64,000 nucleotides of DNA from JBMNCQ01 sp049366715 (GCA_049366715.1 JBMNCQ010000057.1:1-64000); one strand, 5' to 3'; positions 1 through 8,908 are shown, numbered from the stretch's first letter. A program made the numbers and translations. The notes: generated from the sequence alone by a model not told the origin.

Positions 1-53
1 ACAGAGAACAGAGAACAGAGAACAGAGAACAGAGAACAGAGAACAGAGAACAG
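1..53. repeat. Heptanucleotide tandem repeat (ACAGAGA)n
   Basis: The window opens with about 7.6 perfect copies of ACAGAGA, directly beyond the 3' end of gerAC. It may extend upstream of the window. Other period-7 arrays of different sequence occur at 5621-5683 and 12572-12599. Confidence 0.95.
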
Positions 54-60
54 ATTATGC

Positions 61-1209
61 TTACTTTGCTATGCCAAAGCGGGAGATTTTGACCTTGATA
101 TCCGTTGTAATCGGTACGGTGGGAAATACCTTCTGCCAATCCAGCTTTGCAAAATAATCAGGCTCTTCATTCATTAATTTCATTCCAAATTTAAAATAAT
201 CCACTTTCGCTGTCTGCTGGGATTTTCTGAGGGCTTCCTTAACGTCCCGGGTGATTACTTCGGCAAAGAGATGTTCTAATTTATCAATATTTTTGGGTTC
301 GGCCAGGTAAAGCTGATTGCCTTCCTCCTGTAAAATGATACCTTCTGTTTTTAATTTGACTGTGAAGCTTAAATCTCCCTTTTGAATATTGGGTATGATT
401 TGGGTTTCTTTTTTGTCTACCTCATAAGTGTAAGTGCCTCCGGCTATTTTCCCGATAAAAGTACTCTTCTTAGATTCCGGGAATAAGAGACCGGCTTTTC
501 TTGTTTCTTCTCCGTCCAGGAAGCCGGTCAGCTTCCAACCCGAAAAGATTGCACTGCCGCTGCGGATAAGGGATTGCCTGTTATCAAGAAAGATTGTACT
601 GCCCAGGGTTTGTCCGTTATTGGTCCGCATTTCGCTTAGAAAAGTAGTAAAAGGTTTAAAGGTACTTAACGAATATTCTTTACCTACTTCCGCCATTCCT
701 ACAAATTCTTCGGCAAGATAACTTTCCAGCTTAGGATCGATTTTCAGGATATCCAGCGCCTCTTGATTTCTGGCGAAAGTAAGTCTTAGCCTGCGGGCAA
801 CTTCAGGGTGCTTTTCAAAATAGGTACAGATATCCCGGAGATGATCTGCCGCTTTCTCACCAATAATTAGTGTTTGTAAATGGCTGAGGGTTAACGGACG
901 GGAGATGTTTGTCCGGAGTAAGTCTAAAGCCTTCTCGATTGTTTCCCCTTCGGCTGTAAGGACGAGGCCGGCAGTTTTTGCCGGCTCCAGCTTCCAGGAA
1001 AACTCTTTAAGCAATGCGGGTTTGATTATTTCGGCCGTTACTTTATATTTAAAGGGTATGCCTTCCTGACCGGGCGTTATCCCGGCTACCTCATCGATAC
1101 CTATAGCCGTGACACAGGCCCTGTTGTTGATATCCATGGTATCCCAGCAGGCAGGAGCTATTAAAATTACCAATGGGATTAACAGCAAATAAATTAGTTT
1201 CTTTTTCAT
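61..1209 (-). CDS. gerAC: Spore germination protein GerAC (Ger(x)C lipoprotein)
   Basis: This is the C subunit of a GerA-type germinant receptor, a lipoprotein on the outer face of the spore inner membrane. The 382-residue product begins with a Lys-rich, hydrophobic signal ending in a lipobox-like APAC, with the lipidated Cys at about residue 21, followed by WDTMDI, the Trp-Asp signature typical of GerAC mature N-termini. Length fits the family. The ATG overlaps the stop of gerAB by four bases, so the two are translationally coupled. It is the last gene of a minus-strand gerAA-gerAB-gerAC operon. GerA operons are normally made in the forespore, but I did not identify a forespore promoter. Confidence 0.93.
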   Translation of the reverse strand: MKKKLIYLLLIPLVILIAPACWDTMDINNRACVTAIGIDEVAGITPGQEGIPFKYKVTAEIIKPALLKEFSWKLEPAKTAGLVLTAEGETIEKALDLLRTNISRPLTLSHLQTLIIGEKAADHLRDICTYFEKHPEVARRLRLTFARNQEALDILKIDPKLESYLAEEFVGMAEVGKEYSLSTFKPFTTFLSEMRTNNGQTLGSTIFLDNRQSLIRSGSAIFSGWKLTGFLDGEETRKAGLLFPESKKSTFIGKIAGGTYTYEVDKKETQIIPNIQKGDLSFTVKLKTEGIILQEEGNQLYLAEPKNIDKLEHLFAEVITRDVKEALRKSQQTAKVDYFKFGMKLMNEEPDYFAKLDWQKVFPTVPITTDIKVKISRFGIAK

Positions 1210-2309
1210 GAATATTCCCCTTTTTTTCTTAAACCTGCTAATAGTAAAGTAATTAAAGGCAGAAGATAGATGAAAATTATCCCGGCATAAAGATGTATCT
1301 CGCGTATTTTTATTGACCAGGCAAAATCAGGTATGAAAATTTTGGCAAAAACTGTTAAGAGTGCCATTAAATAAATTACGGTTTTTTTATGAGATATTTT
1401 AAATAATTGCATAAAACCGTAGGAGAGCAGGTAAAGGGTTACAGAAATAGCGATAAAAGCCGTTGTCAATAAAGGAACTGTGAGCAGGAGTTCAAACCTT
1501 TCGGCCGGGAAGCCGGGTATTTCAATAATGGATAGCATGGCAAATCCGGGCCATAACATTTGGTTGGTATTATTAATGCCTAATACTCCGATCGCTAATA
1601 TTGTAAAAATAAATGCCAATAAGTTAAGAAAGATTATTCCTACCAGCGCCGGTTTAAATGCTTTGGCCGGGTCCGTAAAAAAAGGCGATAAAAATAAAAG
1701 CACTTCTAAGCCATGAAAATAGCCTGCGTATAATACTGCTCCTTTTAAAACGGGGATAATTCCGTTAGCCAGAATGGGGAAAAAATTACCAACTTCTATT
1801 TCACTTAAGGTAAGAGGGATCGCGATTAATAGGGGGATTATGAAAAGCGGGCCGGTTATCTGCATAAAGCGGATTATGGCTGAGAATCCGTAGCTGACTA
1901 ACCATACGGCGCCAATTGCCAGTAAAGATACTGGTAATAATACAGGGGTTTTTTCCAAAAAAAACATTTGATTCACTTCCGCGGTGTTGTTGAAAAGTAA
2001 AGTTAGAAAGGAACCCCAAAAAAGCAAATAACCGCAGGAAATGATTAAGGCTAAAGGTTTCCCCCAGATCCGGGCAATGTATTCTAGGAAATTTTGCTCT
2101 GGAAAGCGCTTCATAAGACATAGGAAAAAATAAGTTGCCCAAGTGATAAATGTCCCGCCTAACAGTGCCGACAGCCAGCTGTCCCTGCCGGCGGTCAAAA
2201 ATACCTTTTCCGACATGCCGAAAAGCTTAAACTCTATAATCGTTAACATAAATATTAACGGTATAACGCGAGGGTCTATTTTATCCTGAACATAATTTTT
2301 TATAACCAT
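1206..2309 (-). CDS. gerAB: Spore germination permease GerAB
   Basis: This is the B subunit of the germinant receptor, a membrane protein of the amino acid/polyamine/organocation transporter superfamily thought to bind the germinant. The 367-residue product is strongly hydrophobic with about ten membrane segments. It begins after a short charged N-terminus containing VQDKIDPRVIPLI and carries the early FLTAGRDSWLSALLGG stretch seen in this family. It starts at ATG, 29 bases after the gerAA stop, and overlaps gerAC. Assignment to the family is secure; the germinant cannot be deduced. Confidence 0.93.
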   Translation of the reverse strand: MVIKNYVQDKIDPRVIPLIFMLTIIEFKLFGMSEKVFLTAGRDSWLSALLGGTFITWATYFFLCLMKRFPEQNFLEYIARIWGKPLALIISCGYLLFWGSFLTLLFNNTAEVNQMFFLEKTPVLLPVSLLAIGAVWLVSYGFSAIIRFMQITGPLFIIPLLIAIPLTLSEIEVGNFFPILANGIIPVLKGAVLYAGYFHGLEVLLFLSPFFTDPAKAFKPALVGIIFLNLLAFIFTILAIGVLGINNTNQMLWPGFAMLSIIEIPGFPAERFELLLTVPLLTTAFIAISVTLYLLSYGFMQLFKISHKKTVIYLMALLTVFAKIFIPDFAWSIKIREIHLYAGIIFIYLLPLITLLLAGLRKKGEYS

Positions 2310-2338
2310 AATCTCACCCCTGATAAATTAACCTTGCT

Positions 2339-3511
2339 TTATTTTTTTTGAGGTTTATAGGTTTCATCCTGGGGCATTTCAACGGAAGATTTCCGGAATA
2401 TGGTATGACCCCAACCGCTTAATTCAGTTGGACTCAGTGGTGCCATATAAGGAATGCCAAAGGATTTAAGGGTAGATAAGTGAACAAAAATATAAAAAAG
2501 ACTGACTGCTACGCCGAATAGACCAAAGAGGGTAGCCATAAGCATGGTGAAAAACTGAAGTATCCTAATGGTAGAACGCAGGTCAAAGCCGGGAATAGTA
2601 AAAGAGGAAATTATGGCTAAACCCACGATAATGATAATGGGACCACTAATAATGTTCGTGATCAGCCCGGTAAGGACTAAAGTTATGCCTGCGAAAATAG
2701 AAATAGACTGGCCGGTGGTATTAGGCATCCGCAGCATGACCATTCTTACCACTTCAGCTACTCCCATGAGGATAAAAGCTTCCAAATATATGGGAAAAGG
2801 AGTTCCTTCCCGAGCTGCTGTGATCGTAAAGGTTAATGCTGAAGGAATAAGCTCCGGATTAAAAGCGGTTAAGGCAATATAGAAACTAGGAAGCAGGGTA
2901 GCGATAATGAAACAAAGGAATCTGGCTATCCGGAAAAAGGTGGAGGCCACAAACCAGCGGCGATAAGCATCCTCCGGTGTATCTAAAATATCAAAAAAAG
3001 TAGTTGGTGCTATGAGGATATCCGGACAGTTATCTGTGAAAATGGCAATTCTTCCCTGGGTAAGTGCAGTTAAAGTTACATTAACATTAGTAATAATTTC
3101 AACCTGGGGAAAAGGACTCCAAGTAGAATCCTGAATATTCCGCTCAATATAGCTTGAATCCGGAATTATCTCTGCTTTAATTCGGCTGAGCCGGTCTTTT
3201 ATTTCAGCGGCTATCCCGGTATTGGCAACATCCTGGAGATAGGCCATAGCTACTTTAGTCTGGGAGCGGGAGCCTATTATGAATTCTTCCGTGACCAGAT
3301 TGGGATCAGGCAGCCTATGCCGGAGCAGGCGGAGATTATATTCAAGGTTTTCTGAATATAACTGTTTGGCCCCTTTATATAATTGCCGTACTGCTCTGGG
3401 TGCCCGGCCGGCAACAGATGTTTGTTCAACTGAAGAAATATCAGGTTTTTCCCGGGGGGATATTTCCTCCGCTTTTTTATTTTTACTAAATTTTCGTTTA
3501 AATAACTTCAC
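2339..3511 (-). CDS. gerAA: Spore germination protein GerAA, N-terminally short
   Basis: This is the A subunit of the germinant receptor. Residues from about 50 match the second half of the GerA soluble region (YNLRLLRHRLPDPNL, TDNCPDILIAPTTFFD, EDAYRRW), followed by the C-terminal membrane domain with GTPFPIYLEAFILMGVAEVVR. GerAA proteins are usually near 480-500 residues; this one has 390 and lacks most of the first cytosolic subdomain, which is replaced by a basic, low-complexity N-terminus. The start is GTG with AGAGG eight bases upstream. No in-frame remnant of the missing domain is visible upstream, so the gene may be naturally short rather than truncated at this locus. Confidence 0.9.
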   Translation of the reverse strand: MKLFKRKFSKNKKAEEISPREKPDISSVEQTSVAGRAPRAVRQLYKGAKQLYSENLEYNLRLLRHRLPDPNLVTEEFIIGSRSQTKVAMAYLQDVANTGIAAEIKDRLSRIKAEIIPDSSYIERNIQDSTWSPFPQVEIITNVNVTLTALTQGRIAIFTDNCPDILIAPTTFFDILDTPEDAYRRWFVASTFFRIARFLCFIIATLLPSFYIALTAFNPELIPSALTFTITAAREGTPFPIYLEAFILMGVAEVVRMVMLRMPNTTGQSISIFAGITLVLTGLITNIISGPIIIIVGLAIISSFTIPGFDLRSTIRILQFFTMLMATLFGLFGVAVSLFYIFVHLSTLKSFGIPYMAPLSPTELSGWGHTIFRKSSVEMPQDETYKPQKK

Positions 3512-3596
3512 AAGGCAGCCTCTTTTTTACAGAAAAGTTATGGTAAATTTAGTTTAAACAGTTCCGGAGATATTATGTAGATTTCTGCGGAATGAC

Positions 3597-3625
3597 TTAC
3601 TTTATTTGTAAAAATCAATTATAAT
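3597..3625 (+). promoter_or_regulatory. Candidate sigma-A-type promoter for yqzL-recO
   Basis: TTACTT at 3597-3602 and TATAAT at 3620-3625 are separated by 17 bases, about 100 bases upstream of yqzL. The rest of the gap between gerAA and yqzL (3512-3720) shows no other recognisable feature. Confidence 0.5.
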
Positions 3626-3720
3626 TAAATTAAGTGGAAAAAGAAGGTGAGTATACCTGCTGATTTTCTTGGCAAATCTAGTACTGCGTGAGTAAGTCCC
3701 AAACAGAAAGGATGGTCACC

Positions 3721-3849
3721 ATGCAGGTAAAGGACTTTTTTTGGCGTTATTTTAAAGAAACAGGTGGAATAGGTGCATATTTAATTTATAAGGAATTAAT
3801 TAAAGAGGAGGAATTTGTGTCGCTTAAAGCTGTACCTGATGAGGAGTAG
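3721..3849 (+). CDS. yqzL: YqzL-like small protein
   Basis: This 42-residue ORF starts MQVKDFFWRYFKETGGIGAY and ends in an acidic tail. The aromatic N-terminus, the FKETG.I.AYL.YKEL pattern and the position immediately before recO match the YqzL family, which sits upstream of recO in many Firmicutes. The function of the family is not known. A good ribosome binding site (AAAGGATGG) lies about ten bases upstream of the ATG. The stop codon TAG is directly followed by the GTG of recO, so the two are very probably co-translated. Confidence 0.8.
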   Translation: MQVKDFFWRYFKETGGIGAYLIYKELIKEEEFVSLKAVPDEE

Positions 3850-4602
3850 GTGGAATTCTTGCGGGAAATAATAAAAACCCAGGCTGTTATTTTACGGGCC
3901 CGAAATTATAGTGAAGCAGACCAGTTGTTGACCCTTTTTACGGAAAAGCTGGGGAAGGTTACGGCTATCGTTAAGGGGGTCAAGAAACCGAAAAGTAAGC
4001 TAAGGGGAGGAGTACAGGTCTTTAGTCATACCAATGTGAATTTATACTTAGGCAAAAGTTTAGCAACATTGACTCAGGCAGAAGTTGTCAATACATTTGC
4101 ACCCTTAAGGGAAGATTTATTACGGATGAGCTATGCAGCTTATCTTTCAGAATTAATGGATGCCCTTATGCCTGAGGCTGAGCAGGATAGTAAATTATTC
4201 AGCTTATTTTTATTAGGGCTGCATCTGCTCGCTGTTGAAGAACCCTGGTTAGCTGCTAAGGTGATGGAAATAAGATTAATGTCGGCTTTAGGATATCAAT
4301 TGCAGTTGGAGAATTGTGTTCACTGCGGAGCAAAAGTAAAAAGCAACTATTTAGCACCAGGGACTGGCGGTCTGGTTTGTGACTCGTGTATCCGCGAGGA
4401 GAAGTTAACAGACTTAATGAAGATTAGCGGTGAGACCAATGTATTAATGCGGCAACTGCTGGATATGGAATTAACCAAGGTCGGCCGTTTGAAATTTTCA
4501 AATAATGCCCGGACGGAAATGGAAGGAATTCTCGATACCCATATTATAAATTGCGTAGGCAGAAAATTAAAATCCAAAGAATTCCTGGCAGCCTTAACTT
4601 AA
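3850..4602 (+). CDS. recO: DNA repair protein RecO
   Basis: RecO helps load RecA on SSB-coated single-stranded DNA in the RecFOR recombinational repair pathway. The 250-residue product has the N-terminal OB-fold pattern (KTQAVILRARNYSEADQLLTLFT, then the basic VKGVKKPKSKLRGG) and a zinc site formed by Cys156, Cys159, Cys177 and Cys180 (two CxxC pairs). The GTG start lies directly on the yqzL stop; an alternative TTG at 3859 has a better spaced Shine-Dalgarno sequence. A strong terminator follows. Confidence 0.95.
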   Translation: MEFLREIIKTQAVILRARNYSEADQLLTLFTEKLGKVTAIVKGVKKPKSKLRGGVQVFSHTNVNLYLGKSLATLTQAEVVNTFAPLREDLLRMSYAAYLSELMDALMPEAEQDSKLFSLFLLGLHLLAVEEPWLAAKVMEIRLMSALGYQLQLENCVHCGAKVKSNYLAPGTGGLVCDSCIREEKLTDLMKISGETNVLMRQLLDMELTKVGRLKFSNNARTEMEGILDTHIINCVGRKLKSKEFLAALT

Positions 4603-4615
4603 TACCGGATAATCT

Positions 4616-4638
4616 AAAAACCGGCTTTGCCGGTTTTT
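4616..4638 (+). terminator. Intrinsic terminator after recO
   Basis: A perfect 10-bp stem (AAAAACCGGC pairing with GCCGGTTTTT) closes a 3-base loop and ends in a T run, 14 bases after the recO stop. Confidence 0.92.
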
Positions 4639-4693
4639 ATTGCATAAAGTGCCCATCTAAGCGGGTATAATTTTCCCGAAGGGGGTTTTTTTT

Positions 4694-5125
4694 ATGGATG
4701 AATTAACAAAAATTGATTTATTACGGGAAAGAACCGGTGTAGGCTATAAAGAAGCCAAAGAAGCTTTAGATAAAGCAGAAGGTGACGTGGTAAAAGCTTT
4801 AATTCTTATTGAGGATGAGAGAATTCAATTAGATGAGGATTTACAAAATAAAGGAAAGAAAATAATCCAGCAGGTAAAAGAGATCATTAGGCAGGGAAAT
4901 GTGAATAAGATTAAATTAAAAAAAGGCGAGAAAACGATCTTTGTATTTCCTGTAAATGTTGGAGCCCTTGGTCTTACAGGGGCCATTCTCAGTCCTACGT
5001 TCGCTTTAATAGCAGCCTTAGGAACTGTCGCAGCTCTGGCCAATAAATATACCCTGGAAATTGAACGTCCCGGGGGAAAAGTTGAAACCCAGGAAATACA
5101 GTTGTATGATGAGGAAAGGCAATAG
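4694..5125 (+). CDS. DUF4342 domain protein with UBA-like N-terminus
   Basis: This 143-residue protein has an N-terminal helical UBA/EF-Ts-like segment (residues about 5-40, LLRERTGVGYKEAKEALDKA), in which the GVGYKEAKEAL pattern resembles the ubiquitin-associated fold of EF-Ts. A basic linker follows, then a DUF4342-like C-terminal part with a hydrophobic stretch (VGALGLTGAILSPTFALIAALGTVAALA) that could be one membrane hairpin. No function is established for the family. It is a single-gene unit between the recO terminator and the T-box. The RBS is GAAGGGGG. Confidence 0.75.
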   Translation: MDELTKIDLLRERTGVGYKEAKEALDKAEGDVVKALILIEDERIQLDEDLQNKGKKIIQQVKEIIRQGNVNKIKLKKGEKTIFVFPVNVGALGLTGAILSPTFALIAALGTVAALANKYTLEIERPGGKVETQEIQLYDEERQ

Positions 5126-5149
5126 CTTTTGAATAGCTGTAGGCAGGCA

Positions 5150-5345
5150 GGTGCAGTTTGTCGGCCGGACGGGTGCTTATGGGCTGAGCAGAGCTGCCTA
5201 TGGGGTTTAGCTAGTATGTCAGATGTACCGAGTAGGGTAGCTTGTGCGTCAGACGCGTAATCTTCACCTAACAGTACATTAGACGTAAAATGTTTTCCCG
5301 GAAGCATGTCGGACGCATTAGCTTCGCTCCGAAGTGACATCTTGA
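5150..5345. repeat. Degenerate 30-bp-period tandem repeat array
   Basis: Related units begin at exact 30-base steps (5213, 5243, 5273, 5303, 5333), each with a core like ATGTCGGACGCA; weaker units extend upstream to about 5150. Read on the minus strand the array gives a degenerate decapeptide pattern (SD.LPGK.., SN.LLGEDYA, SDAQATLLGT). No ribosome binding site or start makes a convincing gene, so I treat it as a DNA repeat. Confidence 0.75.
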
Positions 5346-5384
5346 CACAAAGGGTGCTTTTTGTTAAATTTAAAAAGAATATGA

Positions 5385-5585
5385 ATATCAGCTATGAAAG
5401 AGAAGAGTATCTGTGTAAGACTTGCAGCGAACCGGGGGTGGTGTGAGCCCGGTGAGGATAAACAGAGAAGGGCGCTCCAGAGCTGTCAACACTTATTAAG
5501 GTGGATGTACTTTTCGTATATCAATCAGGGTGGAACCGCGGGAATTACCTCCCGTCCCTGTCCGGGGACGCGGGGTTTTTTTATT
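5385..5585 (+). promoter_or_regulatory. T-box riboswitch of the glyQS operon
   Basis: The conserved T-box sequence AGGGTGGAACCGCG is at 5527-5540. It is followed by the antiterminator/terminator switch: CGTCCC at about 5554 can pair with GGGACG, with CGGGG and seven Ts at about 5572-5582. Upstream, GAGAAGAGTATCTGT and the GC-rich CGAACCGGGGG...GCCCGG region fit a compact stem I. A GGC triplet at 5471-5473 is a candidate glycine specifier codon, which fits the genes downstream. Uncharged tRNA-Gly would favour read-through into glyQ. Confidence 0.92.
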
Positions 5586-5620
5586 TGCCTTACGATAAAA
5601 AATCCCGCCCCCCAAATCCT

Positions 5621-5683
5621 AACTCTAAACTCTAAACTCTAAACCATAAACTCTAAACCATAAACCATGAACTTTAAACCACG
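5621..5683. repeat. Heptanucleotide tandem repeat (AACTCTA/AACCATA)
   Basis: Nine consecutive 7-base units (AACTCTA three times, then AACCATA, AACTCTA, AACCATA, AACCATG, AACTTTA, AACCACG) lie between the T-box terminator and the glyQ ribosome binding site, inside the transcribed leader. Confidence 0.9.
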
Positions 5684-5697
5684 AAAGGTGTGATTTT

Positions 5698-6627
5698 ATG
5701 AATTTTCAGGAATTGATTCTGGCTCTTAACAAATTTTGGGGTGAACAGGGCTGTATTATTCAACAACCCTACGATATTGAAAAAGGTGCGGGAACTATGA
5801 ATCCGGCTACATTTTTAAGGGCTTTAGGTCCGGAACCATGGAATGTTGCTTATGTAGAGCCCTCCCGGCGTCCCACTGACGGTAGATATGGGGAAAACCC
5901 CAACCGCCTGCAGCATTATTATCAATATCAGGTAATATTGAAGCCCTCCCCTGACAACATTCAGGAGCTTTATCTCAACAGTCTGAAGACCATTGGCATT
6001 GATCCGTTACAGCATGATATCAGGTTTGTGGAGGATAATTGGGAGTCGCCAACATTAGGTGCCTGGGGACTGGGCTGGGAAGTATGGCTGGATGGCATGG
6101 AAGTTACGCAATTTACATACTTTCAGCAGTGCGGGGGAATTGACTGTAAACCCGTCAGCGGGGAGATTACTTACGGAATCGAACGTTTGGCTATGTTTAT
6201 TCAGAAAATAGACAGTGTCTATGATATTGAATGGGTCACCGGCATTACTTATGGCGATATTCATCATCAGGGGGAAATTGATTATTCTCATTATAACTTT
6301 GAAGTCGCTGATACCGGTATGCTTTTTATGATGTTTGATGCTTATGAAAAGGAAGCAATGCGGGTTTTGGAAAAGAGTTTAATCCAGCCTGCCTATGATT
6401 ATGTTCTAAAATGCTCTCATACTTTTAATCTCCTGGATGCCCGGGGAGCAATCAGTGTTACGGAGAGGACCGGTTATATAGCCAGGGTTAGAAATATGGC
6501 CAGGGCCTGTGCCCAGGGCTATGTCAAGCAGCGGGAAGAGCTGGCTTATCCTCTGATTAAAAATCCTCACCAACGGCAAGCCCTTGATCTTCAGCCTTTG
6601 ACAAAGGAGGTAAATAAAAATGCGTAA
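5698..6627 (+). CDS. glyQ: Glycine--tRNA ligase alpha subunit
   Basis: This is the catalytic subunit of the bacterial alpha2beta2 glycyl-tRNA synthetase. The 309-residue product opens with FQELILALNKFWGEQGC and IQQPYDIEKGAGTMNP, and has the class II motif region EPSRRPTDGRYGENPNRLQ at about residues 54-72, followed by YYQYQVILKPSP. Length is typical (about 300). The start ATG follows GAAAGGTGTG. It is controlled by the upstream T-box and overlaps glyS by eight bases. Confidence 0.97.
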   Translation: MNFQELILALNKFWGEQGCIIQQPYDIEKGAGTMNPATFLRALGPEPWNVAYVEPSRRPTDGRYGENPNRLQHYYQYQVILKPSPDNIQELYLNSLKTIGIDPLQHDIRFVEDNWESPTLGAWGLGWEVWLDGMEVTQFTYFQQCGGIDCKPVSGEITYGIERLAMFIQKIDSVYDIEWVTGITYGDIHHQGEIDYSHYNFEVADTGMLFMMFDAYEKEAMRVLEKSLIQPAYDYVLKCSHTFNLLDARGAISVTERTGYIARVRNMARACAQGYVKQREELAYPLIKNPHQRQALDLQPLTKEVNKNA

Positions 6628-8692
6628 TTTGCTTTTAGAAATCGGAACTGAAGAAATACCTGCCAAATTTATACCTCCGGCTCTGGAACAATTGCAGGAA
6701 ATGACCCGGCGTAAATTTGCTGAAGCAAGATTGGATTATCAAGAAATAGGGAGCTATGGTACCCCCCGCAGAATAGTATTGTTTGTGCAAGGTTTGCCCG
6801 ATGTCCAAAAGGATTTAATAGAAGAAGCAAAAGGCCCTTCAGTAAAGGTTGCTTATGATGCCGGGGGGACTCCTACTAAAGCAGCAATAGGGTTTGCCAA
6901 AGGACAGGGTGTAGATGTGAATAGTCTTAATGTGAAAGAGACGGATAACGGCACGTATGTTTTTGCCTTAAAAAAGATTGCAGGTCAGCCTGTTCTGCAG
7001 GTTCTTCAGGAATTATTACCGCAGTTGATTTTAGGAATCAACTTTCCTAAGCCTATGCGCTGGGGCAGTTATGATATTAAATATGCCCGGCCTATCCGCT
7101 GGCTGGTTGCTTTATTTGGGCAGGAAGTAGTTGATTTTCAGATAGCAGATGTGAAAAGCGGTACCAGGTCCAGGGGACATAGATTTTTAGGCTCAGAGGA
7201 GATTATTATTAGTGCGGCGGAAGATTATTTCGCACAAATGGAAGAAAATTTTGTTATTGTTGATCCGGCGAAAAGAAAAGAGATAATCCAAAGGCAAATT
7301 AAGGAATTAGCTCTTTCTGTTAAGGGACGGATTGCAGAGGATGCAAGCCTTTTAGAAGAAATAATATATTTAGTTGAATATCCGACAGCATTAATGGGGG
7401 GGTTTGCTGAAAAGTATCTGGCTATTCCGAAAGAAGCGGTAATTACCCCGATGAAAGAGCATCAGCGCTATTTCCCGGTATTACGGGAAAATGGTGAGCT
7501 CTTGCCTAAATTTATTACCGTCAGGAATGGCAACCGGGAATTCTTAGATATTGTGCAAGCCGGTAATGAAAAGGTTTTGGAAGCCCGTCTGGCCGATGCA
7601 AAATTCTTTTATGATGAAGACCAAAAGGTAAAATTAGAGGCATATGTTGAAAAACTAAAAACCATTGTTTTTCAGGAAAGTTTAGGTACAATTTATGAAA
7701 AGGTAATACGTATTCAAAAAGCTGTGCAAAACCTGACCGAAATTTTGCATATTGATGCAGAGGTTGCTCAAAGAGCCTTAAGAGCCGCTTATTTAGCAAA
7801 AGCAGATCTGGTAACCAGTATGGTTTACGAATTCCCTGAACTGCAGGGGATAATGGGAGAAAAATATGCTCTTTTATCCGGTGAAGATCATATTGTGGCG
7901 AAAGCAATCTTTGAGCATTACCTGCCCAGAAATGCTGAAGATGTCCTTCCCGGTACTTTGGAAGGAACGCTTTTGAGCATGGCAGATAAAATGGACACGA
8001 TAGCGGGATGCTTTGCTGCGGGCATTGAGCCCACCGGCTCTCAGGACCCCTATGCTCTAAGAAGGCAGGCGGCAGGGATATGTAATATTATTATGAACAA
8101 GAATCTGGATATTTCCTTAACTTCCCTCATTGAGCAGGCTTTAGCTAATTATCAAGATAAATTGGAGCTTAATAAAGAGGTTTTAATTACCGGCATTTAT
8201 AATTTCTTTGAGCAGAGGGTAAGGAATGTTTTAGCGGACCGGGGGCATCGCTATGATGTTATAGAAGCCATTATTATTGCCGGTTATGATAATCTCAACG
8301 CCACGCTTTTGCGGGCTAAAGGGTTAGAGGAAGTAAAAGGAACGGGTAATTTTCAAAAACTTTTAACAGCTTTTACCAGAGCCAATAATCTGGCTAAGAA
8401 AGCAGAGTCGGAAGAGATTAATCAGGCTTATCTGGTTGAAGATGTGGAGAAAGAATTCTATGCTAAGCTGGTCATTACCCGAAAAGAAGTAAACCGGGCC
8501 ATTGAAGCGCAAGACTTTCCCCGGGCATTAGCCAGTGTTGCTCTGCTGGAGGAAACGATCAATGCCTTTTTTGAGGGAGTAATGGTAATGGCGGAAGATG
8601 AAAAAATAAAGGCGAATAGGCTGGCGTTATTGGTAATGATTACTAAACTGGTGGAACCTATCGCCGACTTGACTAAAATAGTGCAGGATTGA
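6620..8692 (+). CDS. glyS: Glycine--tRNA ligase beta subunit
   Basis: This is the beta subunit of glycyl-tRNA synthetase, which carries the HD-like, OB-type and C-terminal anticodon-binding regions and is needed for tRNA binding. The 690 residues begin LLLEIGTEEIPAKFIPPAL, the family signature, and include TPMKEHQRYFPV and GIEPTGSQDPYALRRQAAG. Length is normal. The start overlaps the end of glyQ, with AAAGGAGG at 6603-6610, which points to coupled translation. A strong terminator follows. Confidence 0.97.
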   Translation: MRNLLLEIGTEEIPAKFIPPALEQLQEMTRRKFAEARLDYQEIGSYGTPRRIVLFVQGLPDVQKDLIEEAKGPSVKVAYDAGGTPTKAAIGFAKGQGVDVNSLNVKETDNGTYVFALKKIAGQPVLQVLQELLPQLILGINFPKPMRWGSYDIKYARPIRWLVALFGQEVVDFQIADVKSGTRSRGHRFLGSEEIIISAAEDYFAQMEENFVIVDPAKRKEIIQRQIKELALSVKGRIAEDASLLEEIIYLVEYPTALMGGFAEKYLAIPKEAVITPMKEHQRYFPVLRENGELLPKFITVRNGNREFLDIVQAGNEKVLEARLADAKFFYDEDQKVKLEAYVEKLKTIVFQESLGTIYEKVIRIQKAVQNLTEILHIDAEVAQRALRAAYLAKADLVTSMVYEFPELQGIMGEKYALLSGEDHIVAKAIFEHYLPRNAEDVLPGTLEGTLLSMADKMDTIAGCFAAGIEPTGSQDPYALRRQAAGICNIIMNKNLDISLTSLIEQALANYQDKLELNKEVLITGIYNFFEQRVRNVLADRGHRYDVIEAIIIAGYDNLNATLLRAKGLEEVKGTGNFQKLLTAFTRANNLAKKAESEEINQAYLVEDVEKEFYAKLVITRKEVNRAIEAQDFPRALASVALLEETINAFFEGVMVMAEDEKIKANRLALLVMITKLVEPIADLTKIVQD

Positions 8693-8700
8693 TGAAATCT

Positions 8701-8749
8701 AAACCTGAACTTCTGTGCCTGTTGCGCGGAGAGGTTCAGGTTTAATTTT
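8701..8749 (+). terminator. Intrinsic terminator after glyS
   Basis: AAACCTGAAC at 8701-8710 pairs perfectly with GTTCAGGTTT at 8734-8743, followed by AATTTTT. The remaining sequence to 9014 holds the promoter listed next and nothing else I could identify. Confidence 0.85.
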
Positions 8750-8878
8750 TACCGGATGGGGAGAGAACCCCGGCTAAAGTAGCAAGATAAGTGCATAATC
8801 GGGAGCTGCCGATAAGTTTGGGTCTGCTGGCGCTTAAACTGTTGTTCTGTGTAAAATAAGCAAATAAAATAAAGGTAC

Positions 8879-8908
8879 TTGTATTATTGTGTGAAAACTT
8901 GTTATAAT
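8879..8908 (+). promoter_or_regulatory. Candidate promoter of the HD-GYP gene
   Basis: TTGTAT at 8879-8884 and TATAAT at 8903-8908 are separated by 18 bases, about 115 bases ahead of the HD-GYP start. Confidence 0.5.

Noticed and set aside
1..53. CRISPR-like repeat
   Set aside because: Period of seven without spacers; a simple satellite. No CRISPR array or cas gene was found anywhere in the window.
4825..5340. 171-codon minus-strand ORF over the DUF4342 gene and the repeat array
   Set aside because: Half of it is antisense to a real gene and the rest is the 30-bp repeat; there is no convincing ribosome binding site.
5394..5642. 82-codon ORF in the T-box leader
   Set aside because: It lies entirely in the T-box RNA and heptamer repeat; the structure explains the conservation.
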